From CAZBEJ01 sp964521305 (GTDB taxonomy: Bacteria; Patescibacteriota; Microgenomatia; UBA1406; GWC2-37-13): DNA of 64,000 nt. Position 1 is the first letter of the stretch; each line of letters begins with the position of its first letter. The DNA is taken from positions 1 through 64,000 of the forward strand of contig CAZFQZ010000001.1 of the NCBI GenBank assembly GCA_964521305.1, given 5' to 3'. The translations under genes and the position numbers were made by a program. Below the pieces are notes generated by a model. The model saw only the letters and a program-made list of their open reading frames with translations. It had not been told where the DNA came from and ran no database searches. This document shows, in pieces, positions 42,929 through 53,115 of the stretch.

Positions 42929-43732
42929 ATGAATACTATGAAGAAATTATTAATTATATTCGCCTTTCTTTTTGCTTTCTTCCTATTTTCAAATTCATTG
43001 ATATATGCTCAAACAACTCCGTCACCTTCTCCCGGAGCGACAACCGGAATAGGGATCATCCCCGGAGTTGACTGCGGGAATTCGACTGCCCCTGAAAATT
43101 CTCCGGCACGATTATGCTGTAAAAGCCAGTTGTCATTAGGTTCACATGAGGGTCTGTCTGACTGGTTGTCGCAGCTTCTTAATGTTGCGAAAAGCGTTCC
43201 GGTCATAGGAGATAAGATGATTCAACCTTTGACCAACTTCAATGATTTTGCGCTACAGCTGCAGCGCAATGCAGCTCCGCTTGCATGCCCGTTGGGATAT
43301 CCATCTACAACGGATCCCAATGACACGAACTGTACGTGTTTAACAACAATCAATCCATCGCCTATTGCGCAGTTGAAAACAATCTGCCAAAAATACCATT
43401 TTGACAATGCGGGTGAAGAAGGAGCATGTGAGAGCTGTGCCAATGCTTCCGGAGTATGGACAGGATTAGGATGTATTTATGGCGATACCGGAAAGTTCAT
43501 CAGGGAAACCGTATTCAGTCTGGCAATAAGTTTGGCAGGCGTTTTTGCCCTTTTATGTATTATCTTTTCTGCTTTTTCGCTACAGATATCGCAGGGCAAT
43601 CCGGAAAAGATCAAAAAAGCGCAGGAACTTTTGACTTCGTGCATCATGGGTTTGATGCTTATTATATTTTCGGTATTTATCCTGCGGTTAATCGGGGTAA
43701 GTATTTTGAAGATACCCGGGTTAGGTAACTGA
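42929..43732 (+). CDS. Cys-rich T4SS-pilin-like protein
   Basis: 267 residues. Signal-peptide-like N-terminus (about 5-27), a Pro/Thr region, an extracytoplasmic part with about ten cysteines (ARLCCKSQ, LACPLGYP, NCTCL, GACESCANA, LGCIYG), then two TMs (about 195-220 and 238-258) joined by SQGNPEKIKKAQELL, the same turn as in the small pilin-like proteins. So it is a pilin-type hairpin with a disulphide-stabilised ectodomain. ATGs at 42929 and 42938 are both possible. It follows the 1217-residue protein by 15 nt. Confidence 0.7.
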   Translation: MNTMKKLLIIFAFLFAFFLFSNSLIYAQTTPSPSPGATTGIGIIPGVDCGNSTAPENSPARLCCKSQLSLGSHEGLSDWLSQLLNVAKSVPVIGDKMIQPLTNFNDFALQLQRNAAPLACPLGYPSTTDPNDTNCTCLTTINPSPIAQLKTICQKYHFDNAGEEGACESCANASGVWTGLGCIYGDTGKFIRETVFSLAISLAGVFALLCIIFSAFSLQISQGNPEKIKKAQELLTSCIMGLMLIIFSVFILRLIGVSILKIPGLGN

Positions 43733-43742
43733 ATTTTGTTTA

Positions 43743-45398
43743 TTACGACTTACCTCTCTTTAAACCCATACCTGTCAAGAATTTTGAAAGAGGACCTCCT
43801 TCGGCTCCCATTGCTTCACCAAATCCTTGAAGTCCCAGTCTCAGGGTACCAATACTGCTGATAGTTCCCATTGCTCCTCCGCCTACACCGGCTGCACCGC
43901 CAAAGAACGTACCGAGATTAAGGCCAATAGGCATATCTTTGGCTCCGACCATTTCCTTGACCAGTTTAACGAAATCAGGAATCTGGAAAATAAGTCCGAA
44001 ACCCAGAAGCACGGTAAATGCATTCGGATTGATGTTAACCAAAAACGGCGGTTGCCACAATTCACCGGTAATCGCAGGCGTATTGACGATAATATAGCCA
44101 ACAAGCATAAGCACAATGATTGTTGGGAATACCAGAAGCTCGGCAATGAAATTCTTGAACCAATAACCAAACGCATTTTTGCCGGGAATTGCCTCAAACA
44201 TCATAAAAATTGGGGAGAAAACAATCATTAAAAGAATTTTTAGATAGGTTGTTAAAAGCAGGAAAAAGATACGGAAAAACAACGCGAGAACAGTTAGTCC
44301 TATCAAAAGCATAAAGAAAAGGGGTAACGCATTATATCCAATCACGAAGCTAATAAAAAGTAGAAGCGGATATAAAATAACTCGGATGGGAGCGGTGATT
44401 AAACTTCCCGTTCCCGCTCCAAGAGTACGAAGATCACCTATGGCGCTGGAAAATCCGCTAAGAAACTTATATCCAACAACAACAGTAAAAGCGGTTCCTA
44501 AGATGGTCCTAAGGATTTGATTCAAAAAATCGGGCATAAGATTAATAAATGCTTGGCTTACTGAATTTAAAGCACCCCATCCGTCCAGAATCGGATATCC
44601 GCTCGGATTTGGTTTTGAAGGGAACATGCCGCCGGCGATCTGCAGAAAATCAGGATTCAAATACCTGTTCTGCATCTGGGTGATGTTATAAAAGTTGCTC
44701 CTATCGCTCATGATTGAGATAGCGAGCGTGATGATAACATACATCAGATCGATCAAAAATCCTGCAAGAGCGAATGAGAAAGTGATCAGGATAAGAGAAA
44801 TCACGATTCTGGGTAACGCGCTCTCAACGCCGATGACCGTCTGTGGATTAAGTTTCGCCCGGAACATGATCATGAATCCGATGACGATGAACACGAGGAC
44901 AAACAGCATATAGGCAAGGTCGCGGAATACTTTCCACAGATTCATTAAAGGGCTTATTGCAGCAAAACCAATGCCTTCGGCAGCATAAGTTTTCGGGATA
45001 AATCCCGCATTTTCCAAAGAGGACATTGCCCAGTACACGCCCGAAGCAGGCGGATTGCGATACGGAAGCGTAATGAGATTCGCTACTCCACCCAGCAAGC
45101 TATGAGAATAATTTTTATCGCCGTCAGCAGGATTATTGGTGCATGCTTCTCCTATAAGCCCGCAGGTAAGTCCCCGATATAACATAACATATAATTTCCC
45201 TTCCTTTGTTTGAGTATATTGAGAATCATTGATGGTTTGATAGATGATTTTGCGGTTTTCCGTGATCGGATCAGCTGTTGTTTTCGGTTTGTCCTGGTTA
45301 ATGAAGTGAATAAATACGACAATAACCGCGAGAACTATCATGATGACCATACCGTAGATTTTTACCGCATCAAGAATTTTTTTTATTAGGTCGATCAT
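43743..45398 (-). CDS. VirB6/TrbL-like polytopic membrane protein
   Basis: 551 residues. TM at 14-33, an extracytoplasmic segment of about 110 residues with two Cys (TCGLIGEACTN), then six or seven more TMs between about 155 and 450, and a Gly-rich cytoplasmic tail (GTFFGGAAGVGGGAMG). The central block LFFRIFFLLLTTYLKILLMIVFSPIFMMFEAIPG resembles TrbL/VirB6 channel proteins. With the pilins and C39 peptidase it suggests a T4SS-like conduit, but VirB4/VirD4 ATPases are not in the window. Confidence 0.7.
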   Translation of the reverse strand: MIDLIKKILDAVKIYGMVIMIVLAVIVVFIHFINQDKPKTTADPITENRKIIYQTINDSQYTQTKEGKLYVMLYRGLTCGLIGEACTNNPADGDKNYSHSLLGGVANLITLPYRNPPASGVYWAMSSLENAGFIPKTYAAEGIGFAAISPLMNLWKVFRDLAYMLFVLVFIVIGFMIMFRAKLNPQTVIGVESALPRIVISLILITFSFALAGFLIDLMYVIITLAISIMSDRSNFYNITQMQNRYLNPDFLQIAGGMFPSKPNPSGYPILDGWGALNSVSQAFINLMPDFLNQILRTILGTAFTVVVGYKFLSGFSSAIGDLRTLGAGTGSLITAPIRVILYPLLLFISFVIGYNALPLFFMLLIGLTVLALFFRIFFLLLTTYLKILLMIVFSPIFMMFEAIPGKNAFGYWFKNFIAELLVFPTIIVLMLVGYIIVNTPAITGELWQPPFLVNINPNAFTVLLGFGLIFQIPDFVKLVKEMVGAKDMPIGLNLGTFFGGAAGVGGGAMGTISSIGTLRLGLQGFGEAMGAEGGPLSKFLTGMGLKRGKS

Positions 45399-45441
45399 AA
45401 ACTCATTGTAATCAAACAGTAAGAAAAAATGTTGATGAGTT

Positions 45442-45864
45442 TTACTGTTTGAATATAAATTTATTTTGAGGAATCAAAGGATAGTTTTGTTGCAACCAGG
45501 TGTTGAACAATTCGCGGTTTGCCGCGATGGGTTTCTGTAAAAGTACGGTAAACTGGTCGTTTGCATAGTCATACGTGATGGTAAATCCGTTCTCGTTCAC
45601 CGGCGTTTTCTTTCTCAGATTCTGTTTCTGAATGGCATAACTCTCGATGCTTTGGGGAATTACTTCCTGTCCGCCGGTCGAAGTAGGCTTGGGAAGAGGT
45701 ATGGGCGCTTTAGTCGGATTCAATCGCACGAGTGTCGGCGTGGGAATAGTTGCTGTCGGAGCAGGTTGTTTTTTTTTACCGTACGGCAAAACAAGGATCA
45801 AAATAAAAAGTATGGCGAGGATGATGAGAAGGATAATATAGAGTTTCGCGTTGAATTTGAACAT
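45442..45864 (-). CDS. Single-TM protein with Pro/Thr linker
   Basis: 140 residues: TM at about 9-27, a proline/threonine-rich stretch (PTATIPTPT ... PIPLPKPTSTGG), then about 60 residues of alpha/beta sequence ending NTWLQQNYPLIPQNKFIFKQ. Likely an extracytoplasmic domain held off the membrane by an extended linker. Lies 9 nt after the C39-like peptidase gene and 43 nt before the VirB6-like gene on the same strand, so the three probably form one operon. Family unknown. Confidence 0.6.
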   Translation of the reverse strand: MFKFNAKLYIILLIILAILFILILVLPYGKKKQPAPTATIPTPTLVRLNPTKAPIPLPKPTSTGGQEVIPQSIESYAIQKQNLRKKTPVNENGFTITYDYANDQFTVLLQKPIAANRELFNTWLQQNYPLIPQNKFIFKQ

Positions 45865-45873
45865 ACGTATATC

Positions 45874-46944
45874 TTATCTTTTTTTGACGCCGAATGCCGC
45901 CCGATATTGCGGGTATGGCGCATACTGGTTTTCGTTGAATGGCGGCGGTATGGTTTTCCGGCCGTAAAACGGGTCATATGCCCACACGTTGTTGTTCCCG
46001 TCGATGCCGGTTATCCAGAAATAATGACTGCACCCGTTCGCGCAATATCGGGCGAGTACGAACAGAGTCCAGCCAGTATTCAGATATGATTTGAAATCGC
46101 TGATCGTTTCGTCTGCAGTATTGGACGTTAAAATGAGAAGATCAGTTGTTTTTAGTCCGTTCTGTTCCATGATCGTTTGTGCGTCAGTTATTTTCGTACC
46201 GTCGCAACCCGCATACATATTGTTGTTTTTATACAAATTGATGACTGTAGGAGGTGTAAACCGTTTATTCACATATGATGATAGGATCATGGCGACTGTT
46301 GTCGGACCGCAACCCGAATCGCACACGTTGCACCCGCCGGGTAACGGTGTGTTGTCGTACGGTCCGTCGCATTGGGGATAGTAAACGAAGGCACCGGTAC
46401 CGTATCCGTTTTCGAGAGCAGGTGTCAGATTGTCAAGAATCGGACTGGGCGAGACGCCGGTATTTGTTTGAGAATTGTTTACGGTAAATAATTTGCCGAG
46501 AGCATTGGTAAACGGTTTGATTGCTTCGATTGTCGGTGTCGGAGAGGGGCCTACGGTCGGCAGGTTGAATAAAACCTGTTGTTGGCCGATAACGGGTTGG
46601 TCATCGGTTTGTTGTGTTTTGCTCGTTGGAGAAATGTCGCGGGAGGTTTGAGGTTGAGCAGTATTGGATTTCGCTGAAGGTATGTTCGAATATCCTGTAT
46701 TTTGATGGTCTGTGGAAAAAGAAATGCCGGCAGGACTGATTTTGAGACGATCGGTGGATTGAGTTGATCCGGACGGATTGTAAATCGCGGTATTCGCACC
46801 TCCTCCGTTTTCCTGGACAGTATTGGAACCGGTATTGGCGAATTGGCCTAGGTGGGGTAATGCAAACGACAAGAGAATAAGGGTAATAAGTATGACGAAA
46901 GCTCCGAGGACGAGGACGCCGACATATTTTTGATTATTTACCAT
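45874..46944 (-). CDS. Membrane-anchored C39-like cysteine peptidase
   Basis: 356 residues: TM at about 8-29, a long Ser/Thr/Pro-rich linker (about 30-190), and a C-terminal papain-like domain. [17 protein letters not shown] carries the nucleophilic Cys, [10 protein letters not shown] the His and VWAYDPFYG the Asp, the order of peptidase C39/C39_2. It faces outward. It may process exported proteins or cut cell-wall peptide stems, as VirB1-type enzymes do for T4SS. Extra Cys pairs near the active site (CNVCDSGC) may form disulphides. Confidence 0.8.
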   Translation of the reverse strand: MVNNQKYVGVLVLGAFVILITLILLSFALPHLGQFANTGSNTVQENGGGANTAIYNPSGSTQSTDRLKISPAGISFSTDHQNTGYSNIPSAKSNTAQPQTSRDISPTSKTQQTDDQPVIGQQQVLFNLPTVGPSPTPTIEAIKPFTNALGKLFTVNNSQTNTGVSPSPILDNLTPALENGYGTGAFVYYPQCDGPYDNTPLPGGCNVCDSGCGPTTVAMILSSYVNKRFTPPTVINLYKNNNMYAGCDGTKITDAQTIMEQNGLKTTDLLILTSNTADETISDFKSYLNTGWTLFVLARYCANGCSHYFWITGIDGNNNVWAYDPFYGRKTIPPPFNENQYAPYPQYRAAFGVKKR

Positions 46945-46965
46945 ACTTTTTTTTAGCGATCAGTG

Positions 46966-46994
46966 TTGACAATTCGTACAATTTTCTTCATAAT
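46966..46994 (+). promoter_or_regulatory. Promoter of the ClpC-like gene
   Basis: TTGACA (46966-46971), 17-bp spacer, CATAAT (46989-46994), then only 6 nt to ATG 47001. A strong sigma-70-type promoter giving a leaderless mRNA. It lies in the 56-bp divergent gap with the C39 peptidase gene. Confidence 0.75.
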
Positions 46995-47000
46995 GGTTGC

Positions 47001-50000
47001 ATGACCGGTTTCTTTGATTTTATTAAAAATCAGACAGATAATACAAGTCAATTTTCTTCTCCGCAACAACCAGGCGGGATGGGCAAGCAACTAAATGGTA
47101 TCGGTATTTCACAACAATCGCCATCGACATACTCGGGTATCGGTACGCCACACGGAGGCGGCACTCCATATTCGGGGATCGGTCCTGCCCCTGCTCCGCA
47201 CGTTCCGGAGCAAACAAGCGCGCCGCCGCAACCGATTGTAAATCCGACTCAACCAGCGGCAACCCCTGCAGCAGTACCCGAGACGCCGGAACGGAAATCC
47301 GCAGAACAAAAACCAATCGTATCCGGAACGGGTCCCCAACAACAAAATAAGCAGGATATGGGTATTAAATTGTCCCAGCGATCCGAACATGTTTTGGAAG
47401 CGGCGCAGACAAAAGCAAAAGAACTCGGTAGCAGTGCGGTCGAGTGTGAGCATATTTTACATGCTTTGGCAGGTGATTCGGGAATACAGACGCTTTTATC
47501 AAAATTCAAGATTCAACAGTCTCGCATTGAAGAGGAGCTACTCAAGGCATATAAAAAAGGAAGCAGTCAAACCAATCAGAATGGGCTTGATGCTTCGGCA
47601 CAGCTTAAAAAAATTCTTGAAAATGCAGTGAGCGCTGCACGGAAATACGGCTCACTTAATATCGAGCCTGAACATATTCTTTACGCAATGGTTGAAGAAG
47701 GTGAAAATGTTGGAGCCCGCATTCTTGTCCAGTTGGGCTTAAAAAAAGAAGAGCTGGAAAAGCAAATGGTTTTGCAGCAGGTATCCAAAGAAGAGCAGAA
47801 AACTCCCGAACAAAAAAGACAGGAAGAGTTGGATTTGATGACTCACTTGACGCAAAGATCCAACCGTGTATTTTTATCCGCGCAGACAAAAGCAAAAGAG
47901 CTGCATAATAATTATATGGACAGCGAACATGTCCTGCACGGATTGTTGTCGGATTCCGAAATCTATAATTTCTTTACCGAACAAAAAATACTGCCCCAGA
48001 CCATAGAAGAAGAGTTGGGGAAACTGTATAAAAATGATACGGCCGGTAAACCCGAAGATCAAAAGCCACCGCAAATATCACCGCGCGTAAAACGGATTCT
48101 CGATAGCTCCCTTGTCATCGCGCGAAAACTCGGATTTGAGTTCATCTCCCCCGAACATCTGTTGCTCGCGCTGTATGAAGAAGGAGAAGGAGTAGGAGCG
48201 CGTGTCCTGGCAAAACTTGGTTTGAAAAAAGAAGAGTTGAATAAAAAAATCACCGGCAAGAGAGAGGGATTGACGAGCGAAACGCAGGAAGCGCAGCAGC
48301 ATAAAACAGAACTTGAGCAGTTTACCATAGATCTGACCGCAAAAGCCGCCCAGGGTTTATTGGATCCGGTTGTCGAACGATCTGAGGTTGTCGAGCGCGT
48401 TATCCATATCCTTTCCCGACGGACCAAAAACAATCCGTCATTGGTCGGTGAAGCGGGGGTAGGAAAGACGGCGATCGTTGAAGGGCTGGCCCAGAAAATA
48501 GTCGCGAAGGAAGTTCCCGAGCCAATGTTGAACAAGAAAATACTGCAGCTTGACCTGATGAGCATTTTGGCAGGCGCTTCGCACCGGGGTGAATTCGAAG
48601 AACGCATGAAAAATCTCATCGAGGAGGTCAAGGCAAGCCAGGGACAGATCATATTGTTCATAGACGAAATCCACAACATTGTCGGCGCCGGATCGTCGGG
48701 CGAAGGTTCTATGGACGCGTCGAATTTCCTGAAACCAGCTTTAGCAAGGGGAGAGATCCAGCTTATCGGAGCAACCACATTGACAGAGTACAGGAAATAT
48801 ATAGAAAAGGATCCGGCGTTGGAGCGCAGGTTCCAACCGGTCCTTGTTCCCGAACCGACCGAGGAGCAGGCAATCAAAATGCTGGAAGCGATTAAGGACA
48901 AGTATGAGGCATTCCACCGCGTCAGCATCCCACAGGAGGCGATCGACGCGGCGGTCAAATTTTCCAAACGCTACGTTGGCGACCGTTTCCTGCCGGATAA
49001 GGCAGTTGATTTGATCGACGAAGCGGCATCAGCGGTCCGTCTGCCTTTAATATCCCTTCCGGAAGAGATAAAATCATTGCAGACGCGCATTGCCGAACTG
49101 AATCAGGAATTGACCGAAGCCGAAACCCGCGGTGACCAGGTGAAAGCGCGCATTTTACGTTCAAAACTTGACGATATCCAAACCAATCTCAAGGAGAAAC
49201 AGGATCAGTTCAATCTGAAAAAAAGCCAGACAACCACGAGTATTTCCTTAGAAATCATCAAGGATATTGTTTCCCGCTGGACAGGTATTCCGGTATCCAA
49301 AATAACGGGGAGCGAGGTAGAAAAACTGGCTCATCTGGAAGAAATCATGCACGAGAGGCTTATCGATCAGGAAGCTGCGGTCAGCGCGGTCTCAGATGCG
49401 GTTCGCCGCGGCAGGGCAGGTTTAAAGTCGACGCAACGGCCTATCGGCAGTTTCGTATTCTTAGGGCCAACCGGTGTGGGAAAAACCGAATTGGCTAAGA
49501 CACTGGCCGATATATTATTCGGCCAGGAAGAGGCAATGATCCGTTTCGACATGACTGAATACATGGAAAAACACGAGGTAGCAAAACTTCTGGGCGCTCC
49601 TCCCGGATATGTCGGATACGAAGAGGGTGGAAAACTCACCGAGGCGGTCCGGAGAAAGCCGTACTCAGTTGTACTTTTTGACGAGGTTGAGAAAGCGCAT
49701 CCGGACATATTTAACATATTGCTGCAGATTTTGGATGACGGTCGGTTGACCGACAACAAAGGCCATGTGATTTCATTCAAGAATTCCGTAGTCATTTGCA
49801 CGTCAAACATAGGCACGGGAATTATCCAGGATGAAATGCTGAAAAGCGGAAAAACGGAAATAGAAGAACCTCCGATACTATCTACATACGCGTTCTCGCC
49901 TCGCGGTAGGGAAATCCTGTCGATCGGAACGAAATATTTCGAAAGAGACATAAAAATGACTGTTCCCGTGGGGGGAGATTCGGCGGACAAAACAGCCATA

Positions 50001-51455
50001 AAAACCGATACGAAAGCAAAGAAGCAACCCACTCAGAAAAGCGATTGGAAAAACGGCATGCTTTTGGATTACTTTGCCGGTCAGGAACTGGAAAAAGACG
50101 ATAAAGCCGAAACGGAAAAGACGGACGATGATAAACAGAAAATGGATTTCCCGGTACAGGGATTTGACACGCATGCTATATCATCGAAAGGCGTGGAGAT
50201 GATTTCCAAAGGTAACCTTACGTATATGCGAACGTCGACGACCGCAAAAACGTGGAAAATAGTATCGTTAATTGAACTTTTCAAAGACAGCGTGGTGATC
50301 AATGCGCTGCCCGATGCCCCTGACGAGCAGTTGCCTACGGTGCGATTGAAAACCCACGCATTCACGCCGGATGAAACCGAGATTATTACGTATAAAGATC
50401 GGTATTGGAAGAGAAAAGAAGAAACGCGAGACTGGAAAACCGAATATTTGAAAAACTATTTTATGGACCAAACCGTAACGCAGGAGCAGACCGATCCCAA
50501 AAAAACAGGTGCGGAAAGCGAAAAACAGGGTTTCCCGACAACACACTGGGATATCCATACCTTTTCCCCTGCAGGAAAAGAGATTATTATTGTCGGAGAA
50601 AATATCTGGTACAGGAGTGTGAATGAAAAAGCATGGAAAACCAATACCCTAAAAGCGTATTTCGGTTCAGACTTTCCATTGGATAAGGAGATATTGGAAA
50701 AGAAAAAAGTTGATGAGGAGGTTGACAAGAAAAAATATACCGTTGTTAAAGACAAGGTTATGGGAGAACTTAGAAAGTTTTTTAGACCCGAGCTTATCAA
50801 CCGGTTCGACGAGGTGATTATCTTCGAACCGCTTCGCTTCGTGCACATGATGGCGATCGTGAAGCTGCAACTGAAAGGAGTGGGAAAACTGCTTGAGGAT
50901 CAGGATATGGGATTCATGTATACGGATGAATCCATAAAGGAAATCGTACGCGCAGGTTTTGATCCCATATATGGTGCACGGCCGCTCCGGCGAGCAATCC
51001 AAAAACTTATCGAGAATCCTATTTCAACGCTCATAATAGACGGAAAAGTAAAACAAGGCGATCAGATTCTCGTTGATTTTGACGGCGAGAATTTCGTGTT
51101 TAATGTCGAGAAAGTCGAATTGGTCGATGCGTCAAAACTGAAAGAGCGGCAAATCAAATCATATTTGTGCGAATCCTGCGCAAACAAGTTTAAAACGAAG
51201 GTTTTAAAAACCGCGACCGTTATATGTTCGAAGTGCACCTCAACCAAACTGCAGGAAGTTATCGAAGAACCTGAACAACAGAAAGCTGAGGAAAAAGCAA
51301 AAACAGATGCCGGTTTCACGTCTGCGACAGGAGATCAGAAAAAATCCGAGCAGGCAGGAATCAAAACAGACGGTGCGATTCCGAATACAGCGCAAGGTGT
51401 TGGTCCGAACCAGGAAAAAACTCCTCCGAGTCCAGCTCAAGCAGCTGCTGTATAA
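47001..51455 (+). CDS. ClpC-like AAA+ unfoldase with duplicated N-domain, repeat insertion and zinc ribbon
   Basis: 1484 residues, against about 810-850 for normal ClpC. Pro/Gln-rich head (1-120); two complete Clp N-domains (about 122-260 and 285-425), each with both Clp_N repeats; D1 with Walker A GEAGVGKT (near 484) and FIDEIHNI; a coiled middle segment; D2 with GPTGVGKT (near 823), [11 protein letters not shown] and sensor-1 TSNIG (near 933). About 290 residues with four repeats (starting near 960, 1054, 1115 and 1182) lie between sensor 1 and the Arg finger [11 protein letters not shown]. The C-terminus has CESC-x17-CSKC. It heads an operon with two membrane proteins of the locus. Confidence 0.93.
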   Translation: MTGFFDFIKNQTDNTSQFSSPQQPGGMGKQLNGIGISQQSPSTYSGIGTPHGGGTPYSGIGPAPAPHVPEQTSAPPQPIVNPTQPAATPAAVPETPERKSAEQKPIVSGTGPQQQNKQDMGIKLSQRSEHVLEAAQTKAKELGSSAVECEHILHALAGDSGIQTLLSKFKIQQSRIEEELLKAYKKGSSQTNQNGLDASAQLKKILENAVSAARKYGSLNIEPEHILYAMVEEGENVGARILVQLGLKKEELEKQMVLQQVSKEEQKTPEQKRQEELDLMTHLTQRSNRVFLSAQTKAKELHNNYMDSEHVLHGLLSDSEIYNFFTEQKILPQTIEEELGKLYKNDTAGKPEDQKPPQISPRVKRILDSSLVIARKLGFEFISPEHLLLALYEEGEGVGARVLAKLGLKKEELNKKITGKREGLTSETQEAQQHKTELEQFTIDLTAKAAQGLLDPVVERSEVVERVIHILSRRTKNNPSLVGEAGVGKTAIVEGLAQKIVAKEVPEPMLNKKILQLDLMSILAGASHRGEFEERMKNLIEEVKASQGQIILFIDEIHNIVGAGSSGEGSMDASNFLKPALARGEIQLIGATTLTEYRKYIEKDPALERRFQPVLVPEPTEEQAIKMLEAIKDKYEAFHRVSIPQEAIDAAVKFSKRYVGDRFLPDKAVDLIDEAASAVRLPLISLPEEIKSLQTRIAELNQELTEAETRGDQVKARILRSKLDDIQTNLKEKQDQFNLKKSQTTTSISLEIIKDIVSRWTGIPVSKITGSEVEKLAHLEEIMHERLIDQEAAVSAVSDAVRRGRAGLKSTQRPIGSFVFLGPTGVGKTELAKTLADILFGQEEAMIRFDMTEYMEKHEVAKLLGAPPGYVGYEEGGKLTEAVRRKPYSVVLFDEVEKAHPDIFNILLQILDDGRLTDNKGHVISFKNSVVICTSNIGTGIIQDEMLKSGKTEIEEPPILSTYAFSPRGREILSIGTKYFERDIKMTVPVGGDSADKTAIKTDTKAKKQPTQKSDWKNGMLLDYFAGQELEKDDKAETEKTDDDKQKMDFPVQGFDTHAISSKGVEMISKGNLTYMRTSTTAKTWKIVSLIELFKDSVVINALPDAPDEQLPTVRLKTHAFTPDETEIITYKDRYWKRKEETRDWKTEYLKNYFMDQTVTQEQTDPKKTGAESEKQGFPTTHWDIHTFSPAGKEIIIVGENIWYRSVNEKAWKTNTLKAYFGSDFPLDKEILEKKKVDEEVDKKKYTVVKDKVMGELRKFFRPELINRFDEVIIFEPLRFVHMMAIVKLQLKGVGKLLEDQDMGFMYTDESIKEIVRAGFDPIYGARPLRRAIQKLIENPISTLIIDGKVKQGDQILVDFDGENFVFNVEKVELVDASKLKERQIKSYLCESCANKFKTKVLKTATVICSKCTSTKLQEVIEEPEQQKAEEKAKTDAGFTSATGDQKKSEQAGIKTDGAIPNTAQGVGPNQEKTPPSPAQAAAV

Positions 51456-51470
51456 ATTATTGATTCATCT

Positions 51471-51830
51471 ATGGGTAAGAATTACACGCCATTAAATGTC
51501 GATGCATTGAAGGGTAACAAAAGCAACTTGATGAACACAATACTCCTTATTATTGCGACGATGACTGCGCTTGTTATGGTAGTTTTGCTGTTTGTGCTCA
51601 TCCAGAAAAAAACCCAACAATCAACAACAAATGGAGCGCAGTCGCCGCCACCCGCACTACCTACCGTTGTTGAAATACCCACGTCAATACCGACACCGGT
51701 CCCATCAGAATCGCCGACTCTTGAGATGTCGCCACCGGTCGCGACTTCATCGCCCGAACCTTCGTCGATATTAACACCCTTAGGTGTGACGCCCACACAG
51801 GCGGCAACACAAAGTCCATTATTAAAATGA
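51471..51830 (+). CDS. Single-TM protein with Pro/Ser/Thr-rich ectodomain
   Basis: 119 residues: about 22 cytoplasmic residues, TM at about 23-45, then a low-complexity tail of Pro, Thr and Ser (IPTSIPTPVPSESPT and similar) to the end. Such tails often span the cell wall. Fifteen nt after the ClpC-like stop and 22 nt before the next pilin-like gene. No folded domain is visible, so it may be a spacer or attachment protein. Confidence 0.6.
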   Translation: MGKNYTPLNVDALKGNKSNLMNTILLIIATMTALVMVVLLFVLIQKKTQQSTTNGAQSPPPALPTVVEIPTSIPTPVPSESPTLEMSPPVATSSPEPSSILTPLGVTPTQAATQSPLLK

Positions 51831-51852
51831 TAAAGGCTGTATCATAATTACT

Positions 51853-52167
51853 ATGACACATTATTTGGCTCAAAGCATGACCGTCGGCGGCCAAGAAATT
51901 CAGGGTCCTTTACAGGGAATCAGTACGATCGGTGATCTTATCTCCCGTGTTAGCTCGTTTTTATTCCCTATTGCCGGTATCATTCTTCTGGTGGTTTTTA
52001 TTTGGGGAGGGTATGATTTCATGATGTCCCAAGGGAGCGCGGATAAAATAAAAGGAGCATGGGCAAAGTTGACAACAGGCGTTATAGGTTTTGTTCTACT
52101 GGCATTATCCTATTTGCTCGTGAAGCTGATAGAGCGGATATTCGGCCTCAATACCGGGATATTCTAA
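51853..52167 (+). CDS. T4SS-pilin-like small membrane protein
   Basis: 104 residues. Two TMs (about 37-58 and 74-95) with the turn SQGSADKIKGAWAKL, matching the pilin-like hairpins at 25368, 25742 and 42929. A short exported N-terminus contains the repeated Gly/Gln sequence VGGQEIQGPLQG. Last gene of the ClpC operon, followed at once by an intrinsic hairpin. Confidence 0.7.
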   Translation: MTHYLAQSMTVGGQEIQGPLQGISTIGDLISRVSSFLFPIAGIILLVVFIWGGYDFMMSQGSADKIKGAWAKLTTGVIGFVLLALSYLLVKLIERIFGLNTGIF

Positions 52168-52204
52168 GGGCTCATTCCCGATAAAAATCGGGATTACGGC
52201 CCTT
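52166..52204. terminator. Nested hairpin between convergent genes
   Basis: Outer stem AAGGGC(52166-52171)/GCCCTT(52199-52204), inner stem CCCGAT(52177-52182)-AAAA-ATCGGG(52187-52192). The outer stem overlaps the pilin stop codon. Few T residues follow. Probably a bidirectional terminator; the inner part resembles a REP-like CATTCCCG...CGGG palindrome. Confidence 0.65.
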
Positions 52205-52222
52205 TATGTCGCACCCTATAAG

Positions 52223-53074
52223 CTAAATCATTATCGGATGCGAACTGAACTCTTTGATCGCTTTCTCATAATTGTCCGGATCACCTACGTCAAACCACTG
52301 GCCTTCGAATACGAACCCATTAACTTTCTTCTGTTTTATGAGTTGTTCAATAACGTCCTCAAGGAAAAAAGACGATTTATCTTTCGGCAAATATTGGAAT
52401 AGTTCCGGTTGGAATACATACATGCCGCAGTTTATGAGATGACTTTTGATTTCGCTTTTTTTCGTATTCTGGTAGAAATTGACCAGACGGATTCCATGTA
52501 ACGTCAGTTGGCCGAAATCTTTTGGTTGTGTGTTGGTCGTCAACGCGATAGTAGCAATCATGTTGTAGTCGTTGTGGAAATTGATGAAATCCCTCAGGTC
52601 GAGATTGCTCAGCGTATCCCCGTGAATGACCAGAAACTGCTGGTTGGCGAGTAGTGATTTTGCGTGTAACAGTGCTCCGCCGGTCTGCAGGGGCGATCGT
52701 TCCTGCAAATACGTGATATGTACGCCGAATTTTTCGCCGTTACCGAAATGTTTTTTGATCTTATCGCCGAGATAGCCGATGCATAAGATGACATTCAAGA
52801 TTTGATTGTCCTTCAGATTTTTAAGTGTATATTCCAACAAAGGATGCCCTTGTATGGGCAGGAGTGCACTCGGAATTTCATAGGTATAGGGACGAAGTTT
52901 GGTACCTTTTCCGCCTGCCAGAATGACCGCTGCGCCGATATTCGGTTTGAGATATTGGTTGAGGATATATTCGATTGCGTGTGAACGGTTGCGGATTTTT
53001 CTCCTATCTATGAGCTTATCGATCGCATTCAACGTTTGTTGCTGTAGTGTAATGGTTATGCGTGATCTTCTCAT
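52223..53074 (-). CDS. RHH DNA-binding domain fused to sugar-nucleotidyltransferase
   Basis: 283 residues from ATG 53074, set by a promoter that ends 12 nt upstream. Residues 1-46 (RSRITITLQQQTLNAIDKLI, then NRSHAIEYILNQYL) form a ribbon-helix-helix of the CopG/MetJ type. Residues about 50-283 are a nucleotidyltransferase: AAVILAGGKGTKLRPYT, LLPIQGHPLLEYTL, HGDTL (metal Asp), and WFDVGDPDNYEKA. The enzyme half should make an NDP-sugar (glucose-1-phosphate thymidylyl-type) or NDP-hexitol. The fusion suggests a DNA-bound, substrate-sensing enzyme or autoregulation. Confidence 0.88.
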   Translation of the reverse strand: MRRSRITITLQQQTLNAIDKLIDRRKIRNRSHAIEYILNQYLKPNIGAAVILAGGKGTKLRPYTYEIPSALLPIQGHPLLEYTLKNLKDNQILNVILCIGYLGDKIKKHFGNGEKFGVHITYLQERSPLQTGGALLHAKSLLANQQFLVIHGDTLSNLDLRDFINFHNDYNMIATIALTTNTQPKDFGQLTLHGIRLVNFYQNTKKSEIKSHLINCGMYVFQPELFQYLPKDKSSFFLEDVIEQLIKQKKVNGFVFEGQWFDVGDPDNYEKAIKEFSSHPIMI

Positions 53075-53086
53075 GCGAATTGAACC

Positions 53087-53115
53087 ATTGTACCGCATGG
53101 TTTGATTTTTGTCAA
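53087..53115 (-). promoter_or_regulatory. Promoter of the RHH-nucleotidyltransferase gene
   Basis: On the minus strand TTGACA (53115-53110), 17 bp, TACAAT (53092-53087), ATG 53074 12 nt later. The -35 overlaps the plus-strand promoter at 53102-53130, so the two divergent promoters compete. Confidence 0.75.
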
